Source: Clostridium_AD sp050717515 (lineage in GTDB: Bacteria > Bacillota > Clostridia > Clostridiales > Clostridiaceae). From it: a stretch of 64,000 nucleotides of DNA. Numbering within the stretch: position 1 is the first letter of the stretch; each line of letters starts with the position of its first letter. Below are positions 8,403-16,344 of this stretch, piece after piece. The stretch covers positions 1 to 64,000 of the forward strand of contig NZ_JBOITL010000032.1 of NCBI RefSeq assembly GCF_050717515.1, read 5' to 3'. The translations under genes and the position numbers were made by a program. The notes under the pieces were generated by a model. It was not told where the DNA came from. It ran no database searches and worked only from the letters and a program-made list of their open reading frames with translations.

Positions 8403-8536
8403 AAGAGGGGTGTAACCTTCTTTTTTTATGGAATGAATATATATGCTTGAAAGCAAGCAAAGGTCAACAGGCAAAACAGTTTCTAATAGAAACATCAGCT
8501 AAACCATTTTGAAAAATGGATAAAATTTAAATTGTA

Positions 8537-8616
8537 ATCTTAAGAAATCTTAAGGTTTAATTACAATTTTCTTAAACTCATTTTTGTATTATAAGAAAGT
8601 AAGGAATATGCATTTT
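8537..8616 (+). promoter_or_regulatory. van promoter repeat, copy 3 (upstream of vanY2)
   Basis: Third copy of the TCTTAAG direct-repeat promoter, with a few base changes (TATTATAAG in place of TAATATAAG at the -10). The shared leader with copy 2 runs from about 8458 to 8668, including AAAGGTCAACAGG. Confidence 0.75.
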
Positions 8617-8695
8617 ACTTTGTTGAAGAATTTTCAAAAAAAATGTGTTATCACTTGAATTTAAGCTATTAAAGGTAAATAAGGAGGAGTTTAAG

Positions 8696-9424
8696 GTGAA
8701 AAAGAAAACTGGAGTGATTTTGATTTTAGGAATTGTATGCTTAATGTACATAAACAGCAAATATGGTAGTATAAAAGTTATAGGGGATGTAATTGAAAGG
8801 AAAACTTATATTGAATCTATTAAAGATATGTCTAATGAGAATAGCAATGTAGATGATGGAGAGTTAATATTAGTGAATAGAAAAACTACTTTGGATAAGG
8901 ATTATGTTCCACATAATTTAAAAGTTGCAAAGGTTAATATTTATCCTACCGTTTCAGATGAAGAAATGCAAATGGAAGGAAATGCAGCGGATGCACTTAA
9001 AAAACTATTTGATCAAGGTAAGGAGGAAGGAATTATACTTTATGCATTATCTGGCTATAGATCTTATGCAACTCAAAAGGACTTATATGAAAATAGTATT
9101 AAAACAAATGGAAAAGGGTATACATATAAGTACGTGGCAATAGCAGGTAAAAGTGAACATCAATCAGGACTTGCAATGGATATAACTAATGCTAAAAAGA
9201 GTACAGGTTTTGAAAACACTAAAGAAGGTAAATGGCTTCAAAAGAATGCTTATAAATTTGGATTTATAATAAGATATGGAAAAGGAAAAGAAGATATTAC
9301 AGGTTATAATTATGAACCTTGGCATGCAAGGTATGTAGGTGCTGAGAATTCAGAGAAAATTTACTCAAAGGATATTACTTTGGAGGAGTTTTTAAAATCT
9401 GTAACAATCAAAGTATATAATTAA
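8696..9424 (+). CDS. vanY: VanY-type D,D-carboxypeptidase, copy 2
   Basis: Paralogue of the gene at 603 with the same architecture: N-terminal membrane anchor, SGYRSYATQKDLYENS, zinc motif SEHQSGLAMDI and EPWHARYVG. It trims terminal D-Ala from pentapeptides. GTG at 8696, 8 bp after AAGGAGGAG, aligns with vanY1; the upstream ATG at 8645 would add a non-conserved stretch. 242 residues, with a slightly longer C-terminus than copy 1. Driven by promoter repeat 3 and followed by a NapH-like gene fragment and the intact vanRS pair. Confidence 0.87.
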   Translation: MKKKTGVILILGIVCLMYINSKYGSIKVIGDVIERKTYIESIKDMSNENSNVDDGELILVNRKTTLDKDYVPHNLKVAKVNIYPTVSDEEMQMEGNAADALKKLFDQGKEEGIILYALSGYRSYATQKDLYENSIKTNGKGYTYKYVAIAGKSEHQSGLAMDITNAKKSTGFENTKEGKWLQKNAYKFGFIIRYGKGKEDITGYNYEPWHARYVGAENSEKIYSKDITLEEFLKSVTIKVYN

Positions 9425-9440
9425 AGAATGTAAAATAAAA

Positions 9441-9530
9441 CCTGTTTGTTATATATTATCTGTGTTTTTAGTAAATGAACTTGGAATAAGTCCTCCATAT
9501 TTTGTGTTTCTATATTTATGGTCGACAAAT
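9441..9530 (+). pseudogene. Internal fragment of a NapH-like 4Fe-4S membrane protein gene
   Basis: The DNA from about 9441, with the best match at 9462-9513, reads FLVNELGISPPYF. It matches the intact NapH-like gene at 15770-15820 (FLVNEFGISPPYF) almost base for base. No open frame covers it. It occupies the same place, between vanY and vanR, as the 3' fragment of the same gene in the left block. Confidence 0.7.
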
Positions 9531-9640
9531 ATATTTTTAAGCGATATACTTATTAAAAATGTATAAGTTTCAACATTTAGTACACTTAAAAGTTATATAT
9601 TGCACAAAATGCTATCTGAACAAATAAATGGAGTGATTAT

Positions 9641-10351
9641 ATGGGTAAAAATATATTAGTTGTAGATGATGATAAAGAAATAGTTAATTTAATTGAAATA
9701 TATTTAACTAATGAAGGACATAATATTTACAAAGCATATGATGGTGAACAAGCTTTGCAGGTTATAGATAATTATAATATAAATCTTATAATACTAGATA
9801 TAATGATGCCTAAAATTGATGGTATAGAAGTGTGTAACAAAGTTCGCGAGAAACTTAATATACCTATAATTATGTTAAGTGCTAAAAATCAAGATTCAGA
9901 TAAAATAAAAGGGTTATTGTCAGGAGCTGATGATTATATGGTAAAACCCTTTAATCCTTTAGAACTTATGGTTAGAGTTAAGTCTATATTTAGAAGGATT
10001 TACGAATTCGATAAAAATAGTGATGAATTAAAAGATAGAGATACTATAGTTATAGGACCACTTAAAATTAAAAAATCCACTCATCAGGTAGAAGTATATA
10101 ATAAGATTATTGCTTTAACTTCTACAGAATTTGAAATATTACACGTCCTAGCTAATAATCCAGGGAGAGTTTTTAGTGCAGAAGAAATATTTCAAAGAGT
10201 TTGGAAGGAAAAATATTATCAATCTAATAATACAGTTATGACTCACATGAGTAAATTAAGAGATAAGCTTGATGAAGTTTTAGATGGTGAGAAACTTATT
10301 CATACTATATGGGGAGTAGGGTATAAAATTGAAAAGAAAACTTATATATAA
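9641..10351 (+). CDS. vanR: VanR-type response regulator
   Basis: OmpR/PhoB-family response regulator of 236 residues. The receiver domain has the acidic pair in VVDDDKEI, the phosphoacceptor Asp in LIILDIMMPKIDG, the Thr/Ser switch (IMLSAKN) and the Lys in MVKPF. The winged-helix domain starts at about residue 130. It is the only complete VanR in the window and so presumably acts at all three promoter repeats. Its 3' end overlaps vanS2 by 23 bp. The start ATG has a modest site (AATGGAG). Confidence 0.9.
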   Translation: MGKNILVVDDDKEIVNLIEIYLTNEGHNIYKAYDGEQALQVIDNYNINLIILDIMMPKIDGIEVCNKVREKLNIPIIMLSAKNQDSDKIKGLLSGADDYMVKPFNPLELMVRVKSIFRRIYEFDKNSDELKDRDTIVIGPLKIKKSTHQVEVYNKIIALTSTEFEILHVLANNPGRVFSAEEIFQRVWKEKYYQSNNTVMTHMSKLRDKLDEVLDGEKLIHTIWGVGYKIEKKTYI

Positions 10352-11432
10352 ATTAGAGTTAAAAGTAGTTTTTAATATATTTCTTGTTTTTCTATTATCA
10401 GCATTAACAATGGCAGTATTTTATATTATGTGGAAGTTTTTTTTGGTAATATGTACAATCTATTCACAACGATTTTTAGATATAATTTATAGGCTAAGGC
10501 AATATGTCGATTTTATAAATATAACAAGTGCACTATGGATAATAATTTTTATAAGTTATTCCCATTTATTGCTTTACAAGAAAATTAAGTACTTTGTAGA
10601 AGTTGATGAACATATGAAAGCTATAGCCGCGGGTAGGATAGATAAAAAAATACCAGAACAATCGAAAGCAGAGCTTGGGAAAATGGCTAAAAATATGAAT
10701 GAAATAATAGAAAAATTAAATAAATCAATAGAAGAAGAGCGGAGAGCAGAACAAACAAAATATGAATTAATAACAAATGTATCTCATGATTTACGCACTC
10801 CATTAACCTCAATATTAGGGTATCTTGAACTAATAGATAAGGATAGATATGAAGATGAAGTTAGGCTTAGATACTATGTAAGTATTGCCTATGAAAAATC
10901 AAAGCGATTGAATACTTTAATTGATGACTTATTTCAATATACTATAATGAGAAATAGTACTTTAAAATTAAAAAAAGAATCAATAAACGTAATTGAACTT
11001 TTAAATCAAGTGGTATTGGAATTTAATCCACAGTTTAGAAAAAAAAATATAGAATGTAGGACATATTTTTCGGAGGATAAACTCTTAATAATGGCTGATG
11101 CAGCTAAATTAGCTAGAGCATTTGAAAATCTAATTTCTAACGGTATGAACTATGGAAGTGGGACTGAGTATATTGACATATGTACTAGGAAAGAAAATAA
11201 TAGTGCGGTTATAGAGGTAATTAATTATGGTGAGCCAATACCAAGTATAGATGTACCTTTTATTTTTGAAAGGTTCTATAGAGTTGAAAAGTCACGTTCG
11301 GAATTTGCTGGAGGATCAGGACTCGGTCTTGCTATAACTAAAAGTATAATCGAGCTTCATGAGGGTGAAATTTTTGTTGAAAGCAATTATGAGAGAACTG
11401 TTTTTATAATTAAATTGCCCTTGGGTAGTTAA
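10329..11432 (+). CDS. vanS: VanS-type sensor histidine kinase, copy 2
   Basis: Partner kinase of VanR, 367 residues, TTG start inside the vanR end. Two membrane segments, a HAMP-like region from about residue 90, H-box NVSHDLRTPLTSILGYLEL, and the N and G boxes are intact. The DNA for the cytoplasmic domain is nearly identical to vanS1, while the membrane/sensor part (residues 10-80) differs more, so the two kinases might respond to different signals. A terminator follows at 11478. Confidence 0.9.
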   Translation: MKRKLIYKLELKVVFNIFLVFLLSALTMAVFYIMWKFFLVICTIYSQRFLDIIYRLRQYVDFINITSALWIIIFISYSHLLLYKKIKYFVEVDEHMKAIAAGRIDKKIPEQSKAELGKMAKNMNEIIEKLNKSIEEERRAEQTKYELITNVSHDLRTPLTSILGYLELIDKDRYEDEVRLRYYVSIAYEKSKRLNTLIDDLFQYTIMRNSTLKLKKESINVIELLNQVVLEFNPQFRKKNIECRTYFSEDKLLIMADAAKLARAFENLISNGMNYGSGTEYIDICTRKENNSAVIEVINYGEPIPSIDVPFIFERFYRVEKSRSEFAGGSGLGLAITKSIIELHEGEIFVESNYERTVFIIKLPLGS

Positions 11433-11477
11433 TAAGATTTTAGAAATTACTTATGAAATATGATTTTGATGTAAAAG

Positions 11478-11516
11478 TAGCAAATGGATAGTGTAAATAT
11501 TTATTTGCTATTTTTA
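11478..11516 (+). terminator. Terminator after vanS2
   Basis: Stem TAGCAAAT / ATTTGCTA (11478-11485 and 11503-11510) with a 17-nt loop and a T-rich tail. Confidence 0.75.
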
Positions 11517-11633
11517 TTTGAAATTATGAACCTTACATACTTGTCATATTCCTGTAAGCTTTACAGATAGTAAGTTATACATTATCATTATAGACTATAT
11601 GTATGTTTATAATTAGTTTCGAAGGAGTGGTAA

Positions 11634-12485
11634 ATAATCGATATAATATTTTTAGTAAAAGCAATTATAATAGCAATAGTAGAAGGGCTAACGGAGTTTA
11701 TCCCAGTATCTTCTACAGGACACATGATATTAGTTGGATGGGCAATTGGGTTTCAAGGGAAATTTGCAGAGATGTTTGAAGTTGTAATTCAACTTGGAGC
11801 AATAATGGCAGTGGTTGTTTTATATTGGAAGAAGATTAAAGAAAGTTTAATAGAATTTTTTAAGTTTATATTTACTAAAGGAAAAGAGGGAAAGAAAGGA
11901 TTTAAATTTGGGGTAAATGTTATTATAGCATCTATTCCCATGGGAATTGTAGGAGTATTATTATACGATAAAATCAAATCAAAATTTGTACCAGAAGCTG
12001 TCATAGTAGGATTTATAGTTGGTGGATTATTGTTATTAATAATTGAAAAGAGATTTGGGGGTAGGGATCATAAAGTAGAAAGTATAGATAACATAACACC
12101 TGTACAAGCATTTAAAATTGGGTTATTACAACTTCTTTCTGTATGGCCAGGAATGTCAAGAAGTGCGTCTACAATCATGGGTGGGTGGATTGCTGGATTA
12201 ACAACACCAATAGCAGCAGAGTTTTCATTTTTCATAGCCATTCCCGCTATGATAGGGGCAACAGGTAAGGATTTATTTGAATTTGATTATTCTGTAATGA
12301 CGAAAACATTATGGATTGCATTAATAGTTGGATTTATTGTAGCCTTCATAGTATCTATAATAGTTATGAAAAAATTTGTTGATTACTTGAAAAAGAAGCC
12401 GATGAAAGTTTTTGCAGTATATAGAATAGTAATAGGAAGTCTACTTGGGATATTAGTATTAACTAAGATTATTATTTTAACATAG
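11634..12485 (+). CDS. uppP: Undecaprenyl-diphosphatase UppP (BacA), non-standard start
   Basis: Integral membrane phosphatase that recycles undecaprenyl pyrophosphate in the lipid carrier cycle and gives bacitracin tolerance. The catalytic segments EGLTEFIPVSSTGH and PGMSRSAST are present, with about eight helices. The first ATG (11724) would remove the first helix and the essential EGLTEF motif. Extending upstream, homology begins IDIIFLVKAI at 11637, and the codon in the start position, 6 bp after AAGGAG, is ATA (11634); a TAA lies just before it. There is no ATG, GTG or TTG in between. Initiation at ATA/ATC, a start-loss mutation or a base error are the options. 283 residues if started there. 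Confidence 0.8.
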   Translation: MIDIIFLVKAIIIAIVEGLTEFIPVSSTGHMILVGWAIGFQGKFAEMFEVVIQLGAIMAVVVLYWKKIKESLIEFFKFIFTKGKEGKKGFKFGVNVIIASIPMGIVGVLLYDKIKSKFVPEAVIVGFIVGGLLLLIIEKRFGGRDHKVESIDNITPVQAFKIGLLQLLSVWPGMSRSASTIMGGWIAGLTTPIAAEFSFFIAIPAMIGATGKDLFEFDYSVMTKTLWIALIVGFIVAFIVSIIVMKKFVDYLKKKPMKVFAVYRIVIGSLLGILVLTKIIILT

Positions 12486-12529
12486 TTGTTGATTTGAGAG
12501 AAAATTATAGAGAGGATGGTTAAATTAAA

Positions 12530-13102
12530 ATGGTTTATTATTTAGCAAATTCTATAAATTTAGGATGGGATCAATTTTTTATTGCCCTTTCAAAATCTTC
12601 AGGCAAAATTCCTCAGCTTTTATTAACCGCATTAGTTTTTATTATACTATATTATTTCAATAAAAAAGTAGAAGCTATTTGCTGTGTATTTAATATCGGA
12701 TTTACTGGTTTTATCAACTTGATACTTAAAAACACAGTAAAAAGAGATAGACCCATGGGAATATGGTTAATGAAGGCTGATGGCTATAGTTTTCCTAGCG
12801 GTCATTCTTCTATTTCTACGGCTATAGGAATTGTACTTATTTATATTATATTTAAACAAATAAAGAATAAAAAAATCGCTTATTTAATGAGTGGGTTTAT
12901 ATTTGCATATTTAATTCTTGTAGGAATTAGTAGGGTTTATGTTGGAGTGCACTATCCGGGAGATGTTTTTGGGGGATGGTTTATAGCTGGAATATGGTCT
13001 TATATTACTATTATAGTTTATAAGTTTTGTATGAAGAAAGGCCTAGATAAATATTTAGATAAACATTTTACCATTAAATTCAATATTTTCAGAAGTAAAT
13101 AA
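12530..13102 (+). CDS. PAP2-family phosphatase
   Basis: Membrane phosphatase of 190 residues with the three PAP2 signature motifs: KRDRPMG, SFPSGHSS and GISRVYVGVHYPGD. The family includes BcrC-type undecaprenyl pyrophosphatases and other lipid phosphatases. Directly after uppP, a role in undecaprenyl carrier recycling is plausible but not proven. It ends in a strong terminator. Confidence 0.85.
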   Translation: MVYYLANSINLGWDQFFIALSKSSGKIPQLLLTALVFIILYYFNKKVEAICCVFNIGFTGFINLILKNTVKRDRPMGIWLMKADGYSFPSGHSSISTAIGIVLIYIIFKQIKNKKIAYLMSGFIFAYLILVGISRVYVGVHYPGDVFGGWFIAGIWSYITIIVYKFCMKKGLDKYLDKHFTIKFNIFRSK

Positions 13103-13141
13103 AATCTATTTAGTTTTAATTAAAACCATTTGAATCACTTT

Positions 13142-13167
13142 AGCCCACGAATTATTCGTGGGCTTTT
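13142..13167 (+). terminator. Terminator after PAP2 gene
   Basis: AGCCCACGAA / TTCGTGGGCT stem with a tiny loop and five T; very stable. Confidence 0.9.
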
Positions 13168-13246
13168 TCATGTGGTAAAATGCAAATACTTAGGTTTATA
13201 AATAAACATATTTGTTCAAAGGGTATTTTATTAATTGGTATAAAAT

Positions 13247-13744
13247 TTATTTTGTAAGCTTAATTATTATATCCTTATGTTGAGAATATTTATTTAAGAG
13301 AGTATCTCTTTCAAATATCTCAAAATCTTTAAAGTCAAAGCCAGGGGATACCATACATCCAACAAGCGAGTACCCTGGAATATTCATAGCAGAACCAAAA
13401 ATGTAATTTTTAGGTACCAAAAACTGTGGAGTTTCTCCATTTTCTATATTAAGACCTAGTTGCTTAGTCGTAAGTTCTCCATTTGGACTTATCATATATA
13501 TTGTAAGAGGGGAGCCTGCATGGTAGTACCACATTTCATCTGATTTTAATCTATGAAAACTTGAGATTTCGCCATCTCTTAATAAAAAATAAATACTAGT
13601 CCAAAGTGTTCTTTCACCTTCAAACTTAGTTTTAAGGTTATTGGAGCTAATATTTTCACAAGAGCAGAAGCTACTTTTGTAAAAACCACCTTCAGGATGA
13701 GCTTCCATATTTAATGTGTCAATAAAGTATTGGGATGAGTACAT
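13247..13744 (-). CDS. Cupin superfamily (DUF985) protein
   Basis: Cytosolic protein of 165 residues that matches the cupin_5/DUF985 family: HPEGGFYKSSF near the start, IYFLLRDGEISSFHRLKSDE with the cupin metal-type His, WYYHAGSPL and VGCMVSPGFDFKDFE. Function within the family is not settled. It is a single gene with AAAGGAGAT before the ATG at 13742-13744. Confidence 0.8.
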   Translation of the reverse strand: MYSSQYFIDTLNMEAHPEGGFYKSSFCSCENISSNNLKTKFEGERTLWTSIYFLLRDGEISSFHRLKSDEMWYYHAGSPLTIYMISPNGELTTKQLGLNIENGETPQFLVPKNYIFGSAMNIPGYSLVGCMVSPGFDFKDFEIFERDTLLNKYSQHKDIIIKLTK

Positions 13745-13823
13745 AATTTATCTCCTTTGTTAAAAAAAATTTGATTGTATTTAATTATAATCAAATAAGT
13801 CAAAAGTTACAAGGTTATTTAAG

Positions 13824-13847
13824 GTGCCACCCACGTGGCAAGTGGCA
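13824..13847 (+). repeat. Dispersed palindromic repeat, copy a
   Basis: GTGCCACCCACGTG followed by GCAAGTGGCA: an imperfect palindrome whose ends GTGCCAC/GTGGCA pair. The same 24-mer occurs at 16219-16242 (reverse) and 32386-32410. Confidence 0.7.
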
Positions 13848-13869
13848 AGTTATGAAAAGAAATATTTGT

Positions 13870-13921
13870 AAGGTTTATTTAAGGTTAATGTTATCAAGAG
13901 GTAAGGTTAACCTTATATAAT
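13870..13921 (+). promoter_or_regulatory. Phased-repeat operator/promoter A
   Basis: 11-bp-phased units AAGGTTTATTT, AAGGTTAATGT, a degenerate unit and AAGGTTAACCT run from 13870 to 13913, directly before a perfect TATAAT at 13916-13921. The arrangement is that of an OmpR/PhoB-type activator site replacing a -35. The same block, with one change, precedes the ABC operon at 16247. The likely binder is the response regulator at 19194. Confidence 0.75.
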
Positions 13922-13974
13922 GTATTTATTGTATAAGAATAAAAATAGAACTTGCAAATAAAGGAGAATTGATT

Positions 13975-15069
13975 ATGAAAAGAAAATTTCTAACAATTTT
14001 AATAGTAGGAGTGATTTGTATATCCATGGTGGCTTGTAATAAGTCTACGGAGGAAAAATCAAAACAAGCTCAAAATAAAACGGAACAAACAGAAACTAAA
14101 AAAGAAGATGCAGGAAAGAAATTTGAAAATTTAGGTATTGAATATAAATTACCAGATAAGTGGAAAGCAAAAGAGAAAAATATAGATTTACTTGGAATTG
14201 ATGGAGGAGAAAATATAATAGGACAGCTTATGTTTAGCTTTACATCTACTGAAACTATGAACAAGATTGAGAAATCAAATGAGGATTCAAAAAAAATCCC
14301 AGAAACAGACAAAGTAAAAATGGAGAAATTTCAAACAGAATTTATGAATTTATTAAAAGAGAGTAAAGAATTATGTACTATTGTAACTATAGATAAAAGT
14401 AAAACCGCAGGCAAAGCGCAAAAAGAATTGTTCGCCAAGTTTAAAAATAAGGATTTATTAGGTAAAGAAGGTAACTTTGAAATTTACTTATTACATAATG
14501 ATGTACCTGAGGAAAGTGGATTATCGGATAAATCTAAAAAAGATTTTAAAGAAGTATATGGAGAAATTAAAAATTTTAAAAGTTTGATTAAAACATCTAA
14601 ACCAGTATCAGAAAAAGAAAAATTAAACAAATATAAGAAGTTTGAGTTTAAAACTAAAACTTTAGATGGAAAAGAAATAGATAGTAGTATTTTTAAAGAT
14701 AGTAAGCTTACTATGATAAATATATGGGCTACATATTGTGGACCATGTATAGAAGAAATGCCAGATCTTCAAAAGCTTTACGAAGAAGTTAAGGGGGAGA
14801 AGATTAATGTGATTGGTCTTGTTTCAGACACACCTGACGCGGATAATGAAGAATTAGCTAAACAAATTTTACAAAAAAAAGGTGCCAAGTTTACTAATAT
14901 TATTCCAGATGAAAGCATTAAAAATAATATATTGAAAGATGTTTCAGGGGTTCCTACTACATTATTTGTTGACAGTAAAGGTAATATTGTTGGAGACTTT
15001 ATAGTTGGTTCACATAGTAAAGAAGACTATAAGAAAGAAATAGAAGCTAGGCTTAAAAGTATAAAATAG
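13975..15069 (+). CDS. TlpA/ResA-like thioredoxin-fold lipoprotein
   Basis: Exported lipoprotein of 364 residues: signal peptide with lipobox MVAC (Cys about residue 21), a Lys/Glu-rich linker, a unique domain up to about residue 215, then a thioredoxin domain with the active-site motif WATYCGPCIEEMP and the cis-Pro loop SGVPTTLFVDSKG. It should act outside the membrane as a thiol-disulfide oxidoreductase. The ATG at 13975, 8 bp after AAGGAG, is preferred over the TTG at 13969. First gene of a redox operon with the CXXC mini-protein and the NapH-like protein; operator A lies upstream. Confidence 0.85.
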   Translation: MKRKFLTILIVGVICISMVACNKSTEEKSKQAQNKTEQTETKKEDAGKKFENLGIEYKLPDKWKAKEKNIDLLGIDGGENIIGQLMFSFTSTETMNKIEKSNEDSKKIPETDKVKMEKFQTEFMNLLKESKELCTIVTIDKSKTAGKAQKELFAKFKNKDLLGKEGNFEIYLLHNDVPEESGLSDKSKKDFKEVYGEIKNFKSLIKTSKPVSEKEKLNKYKKFEFKTKTLDGKEIDSSIFKDSKLTMINIWATYCGPCIEEMPDLQKLYEEVKGEKINVIGLVSDTPDADNEELAKQILQKKGAKFTNIIPDESIKNNILKDVSGVPTTLFVDSKGNIVGDFIVGSHSKEDYKKEIEARLKSIK

Positions 15070-15101
15070 AAGTGTAAATGAATTATAGTTCAGAAGTAAA
15101 C

Positions 15102-15127
15102 TACCTCACCTTATATTAGGTGGGGTA
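15102..15127 (+). terminator. Hairpin after the lipoprotein gene
   Basis: TACCTCACCT pairs with AGGTGGGGTA (10 bp, one GU). There is no T-run, so it may protect or partly stop the message rather than end it; the two downstream genes probably belong to the same operon. Confidence 0.4.
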
Positions 15128-15190
15128 TATATCATAATTGGGGTTATTAATTTTAAGAGTAAAAATTTTATTATAAGCTAATTATAGGAA

Positions 15191-15376
15191 ATGAAAAAAA
15201 GATGGGATGTGAATTTTATGAATACAAATAGGCTTACTAAAAGCCAAGGATTAATGAAATATGGGATTCTAACAATGAGTATTTTATTTATTTCTACTGG
15301 AATATACAGAAATGAAGTAAGAATTGTATTCAGAAAAGCAATAAATATATGTTTGGAGTGTATAGGCATTGGATAA
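15191..15376 (+). CDS. CD1871A-type CXXC mini-protein
   Basis: Protein of 61 residues (or 52 from ATG 15218) with one membrane helix (KYGILTMSILFISTGIY) and the C-terminal motif NICLECIGIG. This matches the small clostridial CXXC family known as CD1871A, from memory. The Cys pair just after the helix suits a relay between an outside thioredoxin-fold lipoprotein and a membrane ferredoxin protein; that role is inference. Its stop overlaps the next start by 8 bp. Confidence 0.7.
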   Translation: MKKRWDVNFMNTNRLTKSQGLMKYGILTMSILFISTGIYRNEVRIVFRKAINICLECIGIG

Positions 15377-16199
15377 AAGAAGAATAACGCAAATTGTTGC
15401 AGCTATAACCACAAATGCAAATGTAAATGGGTTTTTAAAAGGTAATATATATAAAGGCGCCACAAAGAAAGTGTGTGTTCCAGGCTTAAACTGTTACTCT
15501 TGTCCTGGAGCAGTAGGTTCCTGCCCTATAGGTTCACTGCAGGCGGTTATAGGAACTGTAAAATATAATGTTTCATTATATATACTTGGAATCATGTCTT
15601 TATTTGGTGTTATATTTGGTAGATTTGTATGTGGATGGTTATGTCCTTTTGGTCTTATTCAAGATTTATTATATAAAATACCTTCTAAAAAGATAAAAGT
15701 AAATATAAAAGTCAATAATATACTTAAGTATTTAAAATATATTATATTGGCATTATTTGTTATAATATTACCCATGTTTTTAGTAAATGAATTTGGAATA
15801 AGTCCTCCATATTTTTGTGAATACATATGTCCGGCGGGCACACTAGAAGGTGGCATACCATTAGTTTTAATGAATGTATCACTAAGGAGAGCTCTAGGAT
15901 ACTTATTTGTATGGAAGATGTTTGTACTAATTAGCATTATTATTGCTTCAATATTTATATATAGACCATTTTGTAGGTATATATGTCCCTTAGGAGCATT
16001 TTACTCCTTATTTAATAAAGTGAGTTTTTACAAATATGAAGTAGATAAAAACAAGTGTACAAACTGTAGTGCTTGTGTTAGAAAATGTAAGATGAATATA
16101 GAAATATATAAAAATCCTAACAGTGCTGAGTGTATTAGGTGTGGTGAGTGTGTAACAGCTTGCCCTACAAAGGCTATAAAAAAAGGATTTAGGCGTTAA
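15369..16199 (+). CDS. NapH-like 4Fe-4S membrane protein
   Basis: Polytopic membrane iron-sulfur protein of 276 residues, TTG start overlapping the previous gene. Hydrophobic helices alternate with the paired motifs FVCGWLCPFG and FCRYICPLGAFYS typical of NapH/CcoG/NosR C-terminal domains, plus CEYICPAGTLEGG and a leading cluster CVPGLNCYSCPGAVGSCP. Two C-terminal 4Fe-4S motifs follow (CTNCSACVRKC and CIRCGECVTACP). It probably moves electrons across the membrane to or from the lipoprotein's Cys pair. Fragments of a homologue lie between vanY and vanR in both van blocks. Confidence 0.85.
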   Translation: MDKRRITQIVAAITTNANVNGFLKGNIYKGATKKVCVPGLNCYSCPGAVGSCPIGSLQAVIGTVKYNVSLYILGIMSLFGVIFGRFVCGWLCPFGLIQDLLYKIPSKKIKVNIKVNNILKYLKYIILALFVIILPMFLVNEFGISPPYFCEYICPAGTLEGGIPLVLMNVSLRRALGYLFVWKMFVLISIIIASIFIYRPFCRYICPLGAFYSLFNKVSFYKYEVDKNKCTNCSACVRKCKMNIEIYKNPNSAECIRCGECVTACPTKAIKKGFRR

Positions 16200-16218
16200 C
16201 AGCACTTTTTCTTAAACT

Positions 16219-16242
16219 TGCCACTTGCCACGTGGGTGGCAC
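16219..16242 (-). repeat. Dispersed palindromic repeat, copy b
   Basis: Exact reverse complement of the 24-mer at 13824-13847. Like copy a, it lies just upstream of a phased-repeat operator. Confidence 0.7.
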
Positions 16243-16246
16243 TTTT

Positions 16247-16298
16247 AAGGTTTGTTTAAGGTTAATGTTATCAAGAGGTAAGGTTAACCTTATATAAT
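16247..16298 (+). promoter_or_regulatory. Phased-repeat operator/promoter B
   Basis: Same 11-bp-phased AAGGTTAA units and TATAAT (16293-16298) as operator A; about 50 bases match with one difference. It drives the ABC transporter genes. Confidence 0.75.
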
Positions 16299-16344
16299 GT
16301 ATTTATAGCAAGATATACCGAAGAAGAATACAAGGAGGAACAAA

